From assembly GCF_000716545.1 (NCBI RefSeq), contig NZ_JNWZ01000001.1, positions 62,001-126,000 on the forward strand: a stretch of 64,000 nucleotides of DNA, given 5' to 3'. This DNA comes from Kitasatospora phosalacinea. GTDB lineage: Bacteria; Actinomycetota; Actinomycetes; Streptomycetales; Streptomycetaceae. The notes below the pieces were generated by a model. The model was not told the origin of the DNA and did not search any database. It saw only the letters and a list, made by a program, of their open reading frames with translations. Shown here in pieces: positions 50,832 to 59,790 of this stretch. Numbering within the stretch: position 1 is the stretch's first letter; the number at the start of each line of letters is the position of its first letter. The translations under genes were made by a program, and so were the position numbers.

Positions 50832-51158
50832 GTGGCTCTTCCGCCCCTTACTCCCGAACAGCGCACCGCCGCGCTCGCCAAGGCCGCCGAGGCTCGCCGG
50901 AAGCGTGCCGACGTCAAGAACCGGCTGAAGCACTCGGGCGCCTCGCTGCACGACGTCATCAAGGCCGGCAAGTCCGACGACGAGGTCATCGGCAAGATGA
51001 AGGTCTCCGCCCTGCTGGAGTCCCTGCCGGGTGTCGGCAAGGTGCGCGCCAAGCAGATCATGGAGCGCCTCGGCATCTCCGAGAGCCGTCGCGTGCGCGG
51101 CCTCGGCACGAACCAGATCGCCTCCCTGGAGCGGGAGTTCGGCGGCGCGGCCTCCTGA
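50832..51158 (+). CDS. sihF: Integration host factor-like nucleoid protein, actinobacterial type (sIHF/mIHF)
   Basis: 108 residues, basic DNA-binding protein of nucleoid organisation, unrelated in sequence to E. coli IHF. A long N-terminal helix (TPEQRTAALAKAAEARRKR) is followed by an H2TH/HhH region with LLESLPGVGKVRAKQIMERLGI and a C-terminal RRVRGLGTNQ segment that binds DNA. The GTG at 50832 has GAGG upstream. Loss in S. coelicolor affects sporulation and antibiotics. The leader carries a folded RNA element. Confidence 0.95.
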   Translation: MALPPLTPEQRTAALAKAAEARRKRADVKNRLKHSGASLHDVIKAGKSDDEVIGKMKVSALLESLPGVGKVRAKQIMERLGISESRRVRGLGTNQIASLEREFGGAAS

Positions 51159-51206
51159 ACGGAGGCCGGTGTCGGCGGAACGTCCGCGATCCGGGATAAT
51201 CGGTAC

Positions 51207-51764
51207 ATGAGTGAGCGTCCGCGGCTGACCGTGCTCTCCGGCCCCTCCGGGGTCGGCAAGAGCACGGTCGTCGCTCATATGAGGAAGCAGTTCCCCGAGG
51301 TGTGGCTCTCGGTGTCGGCGACGACCCGGCACCCGCGCCCCGGTGAGCGCGACGGCGTGCAGTACCACTTCGTCGACAACGAGCAGTTCGACAAGCTGGT
51401 GGCCAACGGCGAGCTGCTGGAGTGGGCGGTGTTCGCCGGCAACCGGTACGGGACGCCGCGGCAGGCGGTGCTCGACAAGCTCGACAAGGGCGAGCCGGTG
51501 CTGCTGGAGATCGACCTCCAGGGCGCCCGGCAGGTCAAGGAGTCGATGCCCGAGGCGCAGCTGGTGTTCCTGGCCCCGCCGAGCTGGGAGGAGCTGGTGC
51601 GCCGGCTCACCGGCCGGGGCACCGAGCCGCAGGACGTGATCGACGAGCGGCTGGCGGTGGCGAAGGTCGAGCTGGCCGCCGAGGCGGAGTTCGACACGAC
51701 CCTTGTCAACACCTCCGTCGAGCAGGTAGCGGCCGAACTGCTAGCCTTGCTCGGTGTAGCCTGA
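51207..51764 (+). CDS. gmk: Guanylate kinase
   Basis: 185 residues. P-loop [14 protein letters not shown]-binding [20 protein letters not shown] and [12 protein letters not shown]. Converts GMP to GDP. The ATG at 51207 lies 6 nt after a near-consensus GATAAT (51195-51200) and lacks a ribosome site, a clear leaderless candidate. It is followed by rpoZ after 53 bp. Confidence 0.97.
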   Translation: MSERPRLTVLSGPSGVGKSTVVAHMRKQFPEVWLSVSATTRHPRPGERDGVQYHFVDNEQFDKLVANGELLEWAVFAGNRYGTPRQAVLDKLDKGEPVLLEIDLQGARQVKESMPEAQLVFLAPPSWEELVRRLTGRGTEPQDVIDERLAVAKVELAAEAEFDTTLVNTSVEQVAAELLALLGVA

Positions 51765-51817
51765 CCGGATCGGCTGCATCCAGCCGGTCCTGACAAAACC
51801 ACTTCGGAAGGTTCAGC

Positions 51818-52084
51818 GTGTCCTCTTCGATGACCGCGCCCGAGGGCATCATCAACCCGCCGATCGACGAGCTGCTCGAGGCCACCGACTCCAAGTACAG
51901 CCTGGTGATCTACGCGGCCAAGCGTGCCCGCCAGATCAACGCGTACTACTCGCAGCTGGGCGAGGGCCTGCTGGAGTACGTCGGCCCGCTGGTCGACACC
52001 CACGTGCACGAGAAGCCGCTGTCGATCGCGCTGCGCGAGATCAACGCCGGCCTGCTCACCGCCGAGGCGGTCGAGGGCGCCTGA
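51818..52084 (+). CDS. rpoZ: RNA polymerase omega subunit
   Basis: 88 residues. [34 protein letters not shown] is the conserved omega core (shown in part), followed by the actinobacterial [18 protein letters not shown] end. Helps assemble beta' and is needed for normal differentiation in Streptomyces. The GTG at 51818 has GGAAGG upstream. Confidence 0.97.
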   Translation: MSSSMTAPEGIINPPIDELLEATDSKYSLVIYAAKRARQINAYYSQLGEGLLEYVGPLVDTHVHEKPLSIALREINAGLLTAEAVEGA

Positions 52085-52099
52085 GCCCCGAGAGCCCCG

Positions 52100-52141
52100 C
52101 AGGGCCCGTTCCGCCGCCGCGAGGCGGCGGGGCGGGCCCTG
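52100..52141 (+). terminator. rpoZ terminator
   Basis: CAGGGCCCG / CGGGCCCTG enclosing CCGCCGCC-GCGA-GGCGGCGG. Confidence 0.85.
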
Positions 52142-52260
52142 TCGTCGTGCGCCGCGGTGTGCGCCCCGACACGTCGCAGGGGCGCGCCGAGGGGTCGTAA
52201 GGTGGGCGCGGGCCCGTCGCAGCGGGTGTCGCAGCGTCGCAGCAAGGAGAGCCGACCGTC

Positions 52261-53487
52261 ATGAACGCGTCCCGTGTGGTCCTCGGGGTGAGCGGCGGGA
52301 TCGCCGCCTACAAGGCCTGTGAGCTGCTGCGGAGGTTCAGCGAGTCCGGGCACGAGGTGACGGTGGTGCCGACCGCGGCGGCGCTGCACTTCGTCGGCGA
52401 GGCGACCTGGGCGGCGCTGTCCGGGCGGCCGGCGGCCACCGCGACCTGGGAGCGGGTGCACGAGGTCCCGCACGTGCGGATCGGGCAGCAGGCGGACCTG
52501 GTGGTGGTCGCCCCGGCGACCGCGGACCTGCTGGCGAAGGCCGCCCACGGCCTGGCCGACGACCTGCTGACCAACACCCTGCTGACGGCGCGCTGCCCGG
52601 TGGTGTTCGCGCCCGCGATGCACACCGAGATGTGGGAGCACCCCGCCACCCAGGAGAACGTCGCCACGCTGCGGCGGCGCGGCGCGATCGTGATCGAGCC
52701 CGCGGTGGGCCGGCTCACCGGCGTCGACACCGGCAAGGGCCGGCTGCCCGACCCGGCCGAGATCTTCGCGGTCTGCCGCCGGGTGCTGGTGCGCGGCTCC
52801 CTGGAGCGGGACCTGACCGGCCGTCACGTGGTCGTCTCGGCCGGCGGCACCCGCGAGCCGCTCGACCCGGTGCGCTTCCTCGGCAACCGCTCCTCCGGCA
52901 AGCAGGGCTACGCGCTGGCCGCCACCGCGGTGGCCCGCGGCGCCCGGGTCACCCTGGTCGCCGCGAACACCGCGCTGCCCGACCCGGCCGGGGCGGACGT
53001 GGTCCGGGTCGGCACCGCGACGCAGCTGCGCGAGGCGGTGCTGCGGGCCGCCGAGGACGCCGACGCGGTGGTGATGGCCGCCGCGGTCGCCGACTTCCGG
53101 CCCGCCGAGTACGCCACCGGCAAGATCAAGAAGGTGGACGGGGTCGAGCCCGCGCCGGTCGCGCTGGTCCGCAACCCGGACGTGCTGGCCGAGGTCTCGG
53201 CCGACCGGGCCCGCGAGGGGCAGGTGGTGGTCGGCTTCGCCGCCGAGACCGACGACGTGCTGGCGCACGGCCGGGCCAAGCTCGCCCGCAAGGGCTGCGA
53301 CCTGCTGGTGGTCAACGAGGTCGGCGACGGCAAGGCGTTCGGCCAGGACACCAACAGCGCCGTCCTGCTGGGCGCGGACGGCTCCGAGGTCCACATCGCG
53401 GACAGCCCGAAGGAGATCCTGGCCGACGCGATCTGGGACCAGGTCGCCGCCCGGCTGCCCCGCGCCGAGCCGGAGGCCGGACGCTAG
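52261..53487 (+). CDS. coaBC: Bifunctional phosphopantothenoylcysteine decarboxylase/synthase
   Basis: 408 residues, two steps of coenzyme A synthesis. The CoaC flavoprotein half (~1-185) has VLGVSGGIAAYKACELL, the catalytic His in PHVRIGQQADLVVVAPAT and PAMHTEMW. The CoaB half (~190-408) has VVVSAGGTREPLDPVRFLGNRSSGKQG and the Lys-containing KIKK segment for CTP. The ATG at 52261 has AAGGAGA upstream. Confidence 0.97.
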   Translation: MNASRVVLGVSGGIAAYKACELLRRFSESGHEVTVVPTAAALHFVGEATWAALSGRPAATATWERVHEVPHVRIGQQADLVVVAPATADLLAKAAHGLADDLLTNTLLTARCPVVFAPAMHTEMWEHPATQENVATLRRRGAIVIEPAVGRLTGVDTGKGRLPDPAEIFAVCRRVLVRGSLERDLTGRHVVVSAGGTREPLDPVRFLGNRSSGKQGYALAATAVARGARVTLVAANTALPDPAGADVVRVGTATQLREAVLRAAEDADAVVMAAAVADFRPAEYATGKIKKVDGVEPAPVALVRNPDVLAEVSADRAREGQVVVGFAAETDDVLAHGRAKLARKGCDLLVVNEVGDGKAFGQDTNSAVLLGADGSEVHIADSPKEILADAIWDQVAARLPRAEPEAGR

Positions 53488-53732
53488 CGGGGCAACGTCC
53501 CTGGTCGTCCCGGTAGTTGGATCCCCGGGGCCGGTCCGTTCGGCTGCGACCCGTCCTGACCGGCGGAGATCCTTCCGGTGTGATTCGCGCCCCGGACACG
53601 ACGGACCTTCGCAGGGAGCCCCCACGATCGGTAGCCGACCGTTACACTCCACTCCAGGAATCAAGTCTTTCCGGATGCCTCGGGACTTCCGAACGCATTC
53701 AGTCAGCAGCCGCTGCAACCCCAGGGAGCGCT

Positions 53733-54944
53733 GTGTCTCGCCGCCTGTTCACCTCGGAGTCCGTCACCGAGGGACACCCCGACAAGATCGCTGACCAGAT
53801 CAGCGACACCATCCTGGACGCCCTCCTCAAGGACGACCCGACCTCTCGCGTCGCCGTGGAGACCCTGATCACCACCGGCCTGGTGCACATCGCCGGCGAG
53901 GTCACCACCAAGGCGTACGCGCCGATCGCGCAGCTGGTCCGGGAGAAGATCCTGGAGATCGGCTACGACTCGTCCAAGAAGGGCTTCGACGGCGCCTCCT
54001 GCGGCGTCTCGGTGTCGATCGGCGCGCAGTCGCCCGACATCGCCCAGGGCGTGGACACCGCGCACGAGCACCGGGTCGAGGGCGACGTCGAGGACGAGCT
54101 GGACCGGCAGGGCGCCGGCGACCAGGGCCTGATGTTCGGTTACGCCTGCGACGACACCCCCGAGCTGATGCCGCTGCCGATCACGCTGGCGCACCGGCTC
54201 TCGCGCCGCCTGACCGAGGTCCGCAAGAACGGCACCATCCCCTACCTGCGGCCCGACGGCAAGACCCAGGTCACCATCGAGTACGACGGCGACCGCGCCG
54301 TGCGCCTGGACACCGTGGTGGTCTCCTCGCAGCACGCCAGCGACATCGACCTGGAGTCGCTGCTCACCCCGGACATCCGCGAGTTCGTGGTCGAGCCCGA
54401 GCTCAAGGCGCTCGCCGACCAGGGCATCAAGCTGGTCACCGAGGGCTACCGGCTGCTGGTCAACCCGACCGGGCGGTTCGAGATCGGCGGCCCGATGGGC
54501 GACGCCGGCCTGACCGGTCGCAAGATCATCATCGACACCTACGGCGGCATGGCCCGCCACGGTGGCGGCGCCTTCTCCGGCAAGGACCCGTCCAAGGTCG
54601 ACCGCTCGGCCGCGTACGCGATGCGCTGGGTGGCCAAGAACATCGTCGCCGCGGGCCTGGCCCGCCGCGCCGAGGTGCAGGTCGCGTACGCGATCGGCAA
54701 GGCCGAGCCGGTCGGCCTGTTCGTCGAGACCTTCGGCACCGAGACCGTCCCGGTCACCAAGATCCAGGAAGCCGTCACCCAGGTCTTCGACCTGCGCCCG
54801 GCCGCCATCATCCGCGACCTGGACCTGCTGCGCCCGATCTACCAGCAGACCGCCGCGTACGGCCACTTCGGCCGTGAGCTGCCGGACTTCACCTGGGAGC
54901 GCACCGACCGCGTCGACGCGCTGAAGGCCGCCGCCACCGGCTGA
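53733..54944 (+). CDS. metK: S-adenosylmethionine synthetase
   Basis: 403 residues. [18 protein letters not shown] (ATP/Mg site), [12 protein letters not shown] and [19 protein letters not shown] are complete. Makes SAM from Met and ATP, important for antibiotic production. The GTG at 53733 has AGGGAG at 53723-53728. TACACT at 53643-53648 is a possible -10, giving a leader of ~80 nt with a weak stem (AAGTC 53663-53667 / GACTT 53684-53688). I see no recognisable SAM riboswitch. Confidence 0.97.
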   Translation: MSRRLFTSESVTEGHPDKIADQISDTILDALLKDDPTSRVAVETLITTGLVHIAGEVTTKAYAPIAQLVREKILEIGYDSSKKGFDGASCGVSVSIGAQSPDIAQGVDTAHEHRVEGDVEDELDRQGAGDQGLMFGYACDDTPELMPLPITLAHRLSRRLTEVRKNGTIPYLRPDGKTQVTIEYDGDRAVRLDTVVVSSQHASDIDLESLLTPDIREFVVEPELKALADQGIKLVTEGYRLLVNPTGRFEIGGPMGDAGLTGRKIIIDTYGGMARHGGGAFSGKDPSKVDRSAAYAMRWVAKNIVAAGLARRAEVQVAYAIGKAEPVGLFVETFGTETVPVTKIQEAVTQVFDLRPAAIIRDLDLLRPIYQQTAAYGHFGRELPDFTWERTDRVDALKAAATG

Positions 54945-54960
54945 ACGCCGTAGCCGCTTC

Positions 54961-54998
54961 GGAGCCGCCCGCCGGGAACCTCCCCGGCGGGCGGCTCC
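54961..54998 (+). terminator. metK terminator
   Basis: Perfect 16-bp arms GGAGCCGCCCGCCGGG / CCCGGCGGGCGGCTCC with a 6-nt loop. Confidence 0.88.
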
Positions 54999-55042
54999 GT
55001 CGTGCCGCCGGTGTTGTCGGAGGGTTCCGCTAGGTTGGGGGC

Positions 55043-57166
55043 GTGAGCAGCGCGGACGGCACCGGGGAGCAGTTGGCGTTCATCCGGGAGACGGTGCGCC
55101 GGGCGAAGCCGCGGGCCGCGCGCGGGGTGGTGCTCGCCGAGCGCAAGCCGGTGGCCCGGGTGCTGGTCGACAAGGGCGTGCTGAGCCTCGACCAGTACTT
55201 CGACTACGCGGTGCCCGAGGCGATGTCCGAGGACGCCCGGCCCGGCGTCCGGGTCCGGGTCCGCTTCGGCGGGCGGGTCGGCGCGCACGGGCGGCGCGAG
55301 GGCGGCGCGCTGCACGACGGCTTCGTCGTCGAACGGCGGGACGACTCCGACTACGCGGGCCCGCTGGCCCCGCTGGCCCGCGTGCTGTCGCCCGAGCGGG
55401 TGCTCTCCCCGGCGCTGCTGCGGCTGTGCCGCGCCGTCGCCGACCGCTACGCCGGCACCCTGGCGGACGTGCTGCGACTGGCCCTCCCGCCGCGGCACGC
55501 CGGGGCCGAGAGCGAGCCGTCGCCGCCCCCGCTGCCGCCGCCGTCCGCCCCTCCGGCGCCGGGGAGTTGGGAGCGGTACGTGCACGGGCCGGAGTTCCTC
55601 GCCTCGCTGGCCGGCGGGCACGCGCCGCGCGCGGTGTGGACGGCGCTGCCCGGCCCCGAGTGGCCCGCCGAGATCGCCCGGGCGGTCGCGGCGACGCTGG
55701 CCGCCGGGCGCGGCGCGCTGGTGGTGCTGCCGGACGGGCGCGCGGTCGCCCGGGTCGACGCCGAGCTGCGGGCCGTCCTGGGGGAGGGGCGGCACGTGGT
55801 GCTGGCCGCCGAGGCGGGCCCGCAGGAGCGCTACCGGCGCTGGCTGTCGGTCAGCCGGGGCTCGGTGCGCGCCGCGGTCGGCACCCGGGCGGCGGTCTTC
55901 GCGCCGGTGCGCGACCTCGGCCTGGTGGTGGTCTGGTCGGACGGCGACGGCAGCCACAGCGACCCGAACGCCCCGTACCCGCACGTGCGGGAGGTGGCGC
56001 TGCTGCGGGCCGCCGAGGAGGGCACGGCGGTGCTGCTCGGCGGCGTGTCGATGACGGTCGAGGCCGCGCAGCTGCTGCGCTCCGGCTGGGCACGCCCGCT
56101 GGCCGCGCCGCGGGAGACGGTCCGTCAGGTCGCTCCCAGGGTGCGCACCGTCACCGAGCAGGACCAGGCGCGGGACGGCGCGGCGCAGGCGGCCCGGCTG
56201 CCGTCGGTCGCCTGGGAGACCGCGCACGAGGCGCTGACCCGGGGCCCGGTGCTGATCCAGGTCCCCCGGCGGGGGTACGCGCCCCGGCTGGCCTGCGCCC
56301 GCTGCCGGGAGACGGCCCGCTGCCGGGCCTGCGGCGGGCCGCTGGAGTCGCCGGCGGCGGGTGCCGCGCTGGTGTGCGCCTGGTGCGGCACCGAGGAGCA
56401 CGACTGGCACTGCGTCGAGTGCGGGTCGTTCCGGCTGCGGGCCGCGGTGGTGGGCGTGCGGCGGACGGCGGAGGAGCTCGGCAAGGCGTTCCCGCGGATC
56501 CCCGTGCGCACCTCCGGGCGGGACGCGGTGCTGGCGACGGTGCCGGACACGCCCGCGCTGGTGCTGGCCACCCCCGGCGCCGAGCCGGTCGCCGAGGGCC
56601 CGGGCTACGCGGCGGCGCTGCTCCTCGACGGCTGGGCGCTGCTCAACCGGCCCGACCTGCGGGCCGGCGAGGAGGCGGTGCGGCGCTGGCTGACCGCCGC
56701 CGCGCTGGTGCGCCCGGCGGGCGAGGGCGGCACCGTCGTGGTGGTCGCGGAGGCGGCGGCGCGGGCGGTGCAGGCCCTGGTGCGGTGGGACCCGGCGGGG
56801 CACGCGGGGACGGAACTCGACGAGCGGGAGGAGCTGCGCTTCCCGCCGGTCTCCCGGATGGCCTCGGTGACGGGCCCGCCGCAGGCGGTCGCGGACCTGC
56901 TGGGGCTGCTGCGGCTCCCGGAGGGGGCGGACGTGCTGGGGCCGGTGCCGGTCTTCGGCGGCGCCGGGAGCGGTGCCGGCGGTGCCGCAGGCGGGGGAGG
57001 CGCGCAGGGGGCGCGGGAGGACGGGGCGGAGCGCGCGCTGGTGCGGGTCGCGCCGGGGCGGGGGGCCGCGCTGGCGTCCGCGCTGAAGGCGGCGCAGATC
57101 GCGCGGCTGGCGCTGCGGGGGGCGGAGACGGTGCGGATCCGGGTGGACCCGACGGACATCGGGTGA
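55043..57166 (+). CDS. priA: Primosomal protein PriA, actinobacterial type with degenerate helicase motifs
   Basis: 707 residues. The N-terminal 3'-binding domain begins VARVLVDKGVLSLDQYFDYAVPEAM. Where active PriA has a Walker A GSGKT, this has VWTALPGPEWPAEIARAV, and the DEEH box is replaced by VVVWSDGDGSHSDP. The zinc-binding region (~416-465) is intact, with eight Cys in four CxxC pairs (CARC, CRAC, CAWC, CVEC). It probably acts as a structural primosome factor rather than a helicase. The GTG at 55043 lies 6 nt after TAGGTT (55031-55036). A Gly-rich insert is near ~640. Confidence 0.92.
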   Translation: MSSADGTGEQLAFIRETVRRAKPRAARGVVLAERKPVARVLVDKGVLSLDQYFDYAVPEAMSEDARPGVRVRVRFGGRVGAHGRREGGALHDGFVVERRDDSDYAGPLAPLARVLSPERVLSPALLRLCRAVADRYAGTLADVLRLALPPRHAGAESEPSPPPLPPPSAPPAPGSWERYVHGPEFLASLAGGHAPRAVWTALPGPEWPAEIARAVAATLAAGRGALVVLPDGRAVARVDAELRAVLGEGRHVVLAAEAGPQERYRRWLSVSRGSVRAAVGTRAAVFAPVRDLGLVVVWSDGDGSHSDPNAPYPHVREVALLRAAEEGTAVLLGGVSMTVEAAQLLRSGWARPLAAPRETVRQVAPRVRTVTEQDQARDGAAQAARLPSVAWETAHEALTRGPVLIQVPRRGYAPRLACARCRETARCRACGGPLESPAAGAALVCAWCGTEEHDWHCVECGSFRLRAAVVGVRRTAEELGKAFPRIPVRTSGRDAVLATVPDTPALVLATPGAEPVAEGPGYAAALLLDGWALLNRPDLRAGEEAVRRWLTAAALVRPAGEGGTVVVVAEAAARAVQALVRWDPAGHAGTELDEREELRFPPVSRMASVTGPPQAVADLLGLLRLPEGADVLGPVPVFGGAGSGAGGAAGGGGAQGAREDGAERALVRVAPGRGAALASALKAAQIARLALRGAETVRIRVDPTDIG

Positions 57167-57188
57167 GTCGGCGGGACGGCGCGAAAGC

Positions 57189-57314
57189 GGGGGCGCGGGG
57201 AACCGCGCGCCGCGCGAGGAGCACGCCGCCGGGGCGCGGGACAGTGCGGGTGGTCGCCCTGTGCCGCGATCCGGCTGGGTGTGCTCGGTCGGCCGTGCGG
57301 TTCCCCGCGCCCCC
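57189..57314. repeat. Long inverted repeat of the common Streptomyces intergenic type
   Basis: Arms GGGGGCGCGGGGAACCGC (57189-57206) and GCGGTTCCCCGCGCCCCC (57297-57314) are perfectly complementary over 18 bp with a 90-nt middle. Sequences of this kind recur in many Streptomyces intergenic regions. It lies between the convergent priA and HTH genes and may act as a terminator. Confidence 0.75.
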
Positions 57315-57335
57315 GGACGTGCTCGCGCCGAGGAC

Positions 57336-57905
57336 TCAGCGGGTGCGCTGGGGCATCAGCGGGCTGGCCTGACGGGCCTGCGGGATCGGCGGGCGGGCGG
57401 GCGCCGCGGTGGCGGTGGCCGTGGCCGTGGCCGTGGCTGTGGTGGCTGTGGTGGCCGTCGGGACGGTGGCGGGGACGGTCGCGGTGGAAGCGGCGGGGAC
57501 GGGCGGCGGGGCCGCGGGGGCGTCGGTCTCGCGGGGGGAGGGCAGCAGTTCGCCGGTCGGGCGGCGCATGCCGTAGCGGCGGTGCACGGCCTGCTTGGTG
57601 ACGCCGAGCGCGGAGCCGACGGAGTCCCAGGAGAAGCCGAGGGCCCGGTCGAACTCGACGGCGGCGGCGACCAGGGTCTCGACGCTCTCGCGCAGTTCCT
57701 GGGCGAGGCGGACGGTCGGGGCGGGTGCGCGGCCGTAGACCACGAAGCCGGCGGAGGTGCTGGGGCGGCGGGGGCGGTAGACGTTGCCCAGTTGGGCGGT
57801 GAGCGTGCGCAGGGCGTCGACCTGGCGGCGGACCCGCTCGATGTCCCGCACCAGCAGGTGCAGGGACGCCCGGGCCCGGGCGTCGTGGTTGATCTGCTCG
57901 GCCAT
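57336..57905 (-). CDS. HTH protein with Thr/Ala-repeat tail
   Basis: 189 residues. Helical N-terminus ([30 protein letters not shown]), then an HTH with [22 protein letters not shown], in the style of small sigma-like or MerR-like DNA-binding modules. The C-terminal ~55 residues are Ala/Thr/Pro low complexity. The ATG at 57905 gives [13 protein letters not shown]. Target unknown. A conserved gene near priA and def in streptomycetes, from memory. Confidence 0.78.
   Translation of the reverse strand: MAEQINHDARARASLHLLVRDIERVRRQVDALRTLTAQLGNVYRPRRPSTSAGFVVYGRAPAPTVRLAQELRESVETLVAAAVEFDRALGFSWDSVGSALGVTKQAVHRRYGMRRPTGELLPSPRETDAPAAPPPVPAASTATVPATVPTATTATTATATATATATAAPARPPIPQARQASPLMPQRTR
57410..57470 (-). 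repeat. GTGGCC-type hexanucleotide microsatellite
   Basis: Tandem gtggcc/gtggct/gtggtg units inside the HTH gene encode the Ala-Thr repeats. Unit length is a multiple of three, so the frame is kept. Confidence 0.7.
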
Positions 57906-58122
57906 GGCCTCGTTGCCACCTCTCGGTCGGGTCGCGTGCTCGGGGCGCTCGCGCGTCCCGGTCAATTCGCATTGACCAACGCCCGTCGGGTCGTTGGGTA
58001 ACGCGTGGAGTGCGACTCGGGATATGCCAGTGGCCGCTCCGAACGGGCGGCGGGGATTGCATAGACTTCCCGGAGGCCGTCGTTTCCCGGCGGCCGCGTC
58101 GGGTGCAGAGGGAGTCGCAGTC

Positions 58123-58668
58123 TTGGCAGTTCAGCCGATCCGGATCTTCGGCGACCCGGTGCTGCGGGCGACCGCGAAGCCGGTGACAGTCTTCGACAAG
58201 GAGCTGCGGAGACTGGTGAAGGACCTCACCGACACCATGCTGGAGGCCCCCGGGGCCGGGCTGGCGGCGCCGCAACTGGGCGTCTCGCTGCGGGTGTTCA
58301 CGTACAACGTGGACGGTGTGGTGGGCCACCTGATCAACCCGGACCTGTCGCTCAGCGAGGAGGAGCAGGACGGCCCCGAGGGCTGCCTGTCGCTGCCGGG
58401 CCTGCGCTTCGACACCAAGCGGGCGTACGGCGTCGTCGCCAGGGGCGTCAACATGCACGGGGACCCGGTGACGGTGGAGGGCACCCGGCTGATGGCGCGG
58501 TGCATCCAGCACGAGACGGACCACCTGGACGGGATCATCTTCATCGACCGGCTGGACCGGGAGACCCGGAAGGCGGCGATGAAGGCGATCCGGGAGGCGG
58601 ACTGGGGCGGCGGCCCCGCGCCGACGGTGCGGGTCTCGCCGCACTCCACCTTCGGGCCGATCCGCTGA
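58123..58668 (+). CDS. def: Peptide deformylase
   Basis: 181 residues. All three PDF motifs are present: [16 protein letters not shown] (metal Cys) and QHETDHLDG (metal His pair and catalytic Glu). Removes the formyl group from nascent proteins. The TTG at 58123 gives the N-terminus [15 protein letters not shown] and has GAGGGAG at 58108-58114; earlier in-frame starts would add an unlikely Gly/Arg-rich leader. Immediately followed by fmt, its functional partner. Confidence 0.95.
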   Translation: MAVQPIRIFGDPVLRATAKPVTVFDKELRRLVKDLTDTMLEAPGAGLAAPQLGVSLRVFTYNVDGVVGHLINPDLSLSEEEQDGPEGCLSLPGLRFDTKRAYGVVARGVNMHGDPVTVEGTRLMARCIQHETDHLDGIIFIDRLDRETRKAAMKAIREADWGGGPAPTVRVSPHSTFGPIR

Positions 58669-58753
58669 CGGCTCCGCCGCCCGCCCTCCGGTCGTACGAG
58701 GTTGCGACCGTCCGACGTTCCGACCGCTCGAACCCAGTGAAAGGCCCCAGCCC

Positions 58754-59686
58754 GTGCGTCTCGTCTTCGCCGGCACCCCCGAGGTCGCCGTTCCCGCCCT
58801 GGACGCCCTGCTGGCCTCCCGGCACGAGGTGGTCGCCGTGGTGACCCGCCCCGACGCGCCGGCCGGGCGCGGGCGCAAGCTGGTGGCCAGCCCGGTCGCG
58901 CAGCGCGCCGAGGAGGCGGGCATCGAGGTGCTCAAGCCCGCCCGGCCGAGCGAGCCGGAGTTCATGGCCCGGCTGGCCGAGATCGCCCCGGACTGCTGCC
59001 CCGTGGTGGCGTACGGCGCGCTGATCCGGCCCGGGGCGCTGGAGATCCCGGTGCACGGCTGGGTCAACCTGCACTTCTCGCTGCTGCCCGCGTGGCGCGG
59101 CGCCGCGCCCGTGCAGCACGCGGTGATGGCGGGCGACGAGGTGACCGGCGCGTCGACCTTCCGGATCGAGGAGGGCCTGGACTCCGGGCCGGTGTTCGGC
59201 GTCCTCACCGAGACCGTCAAGCCCACCGACACCAGCGGTGACCTGCTCGGCCGGCTCGCGCACGCGGGCGCCGAACTGCTGGTGCGCACCATGGACGCGA
59301 TCGAGGACGGGCAGGCCCGCCCCGAGCCGCAGCCGCTCACCGGGGTCTCGCTGGCGCCCAAGCTGACCGTCGAGGACGCCCGGATCGAGTGGACCCACCC
59401 CGCGCTGCGGGTCGACCGGGTGGTGCGCGGCTGCGCGCCCGCGCCCGGCGCCTGGACCACCTTCCGCGGCGAGCGGCTCAAGGTCACCGGCCCCGTCCGC
59501 CTGCTGCCGGGCGAAACCGCCCTGGCGCCGGGCGAGTTGGCGGTCGCCAAGAACAGCGTCCGGGTCGGCACCGGCAGCCACGAGGTGGAGCTCGGCGAAG
59601 TCCGCCCGCAGGGCAAGAAGGCGATGCCGGCCGCGGACTGGGCGCGCGGCGCCCGGATCGAGTCCGGGGAGCGCTTCGAGGGCTGA
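58754..59686 (+). CDS. fmt: Methionyl-tRNA formyltransferase
   Basis: 310 residues. [18 protein letters not shown] opens the Rossmann domain, [18 protein letters not shown] is the formyl-THF/catalytic segment (Asn and His region), and the C-terminal OB-fold binds tRNA. Formylates Met-tRNA for initiation. GTG start at 58754. Gene order def-fmt-rsmB is the usual one. Confidence 0.96.
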   Translation: MRLVFAGTPEVAVPALDALLASRHEVVAVVTRPDAPAGRGRKLVASPVAQRAEEAGIEVLKPARPSEPEFMARLAEIAPDCCPVVAYGALIRPGALEIPVHGWVNLHFSLLPAWRGAAPVQHAVMAGDEVTGASTFRIEEGLDSGPVFGVLTETVKPTDTSGDLLGRLAHAGAELLVRTMDAIEDGQARPEPQPLTGVSLAPKLTVEDARIEWTHPALRVDRVVRGCAPAPGAWTTFRGERLKVTGPVRLLPGETALAPGELAVAKNSVRVGTGSHEVELGEVRPQGKKAMPAADWARGARIESGERFEG

Positions 59687-59790
59687 GGGCCGCCGCGGGC
59701 GGGCGCGCGGGGGGTTCGGCCTAGACTTGGGGGAGACCCCTCGTCGGGTCGGACCTGATCCGCAGCACCTTTGGTTTCGAGGCACCCGTT

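Noticed and set aside
53488..53732. Possible SAM riboswitch upstream of metK
   Set aside because: The leader is short (~80 nt from the best -10) and has only a weak stem; none of the SAM-I, SAM-II or SAM-IV conserved blocks is visible.
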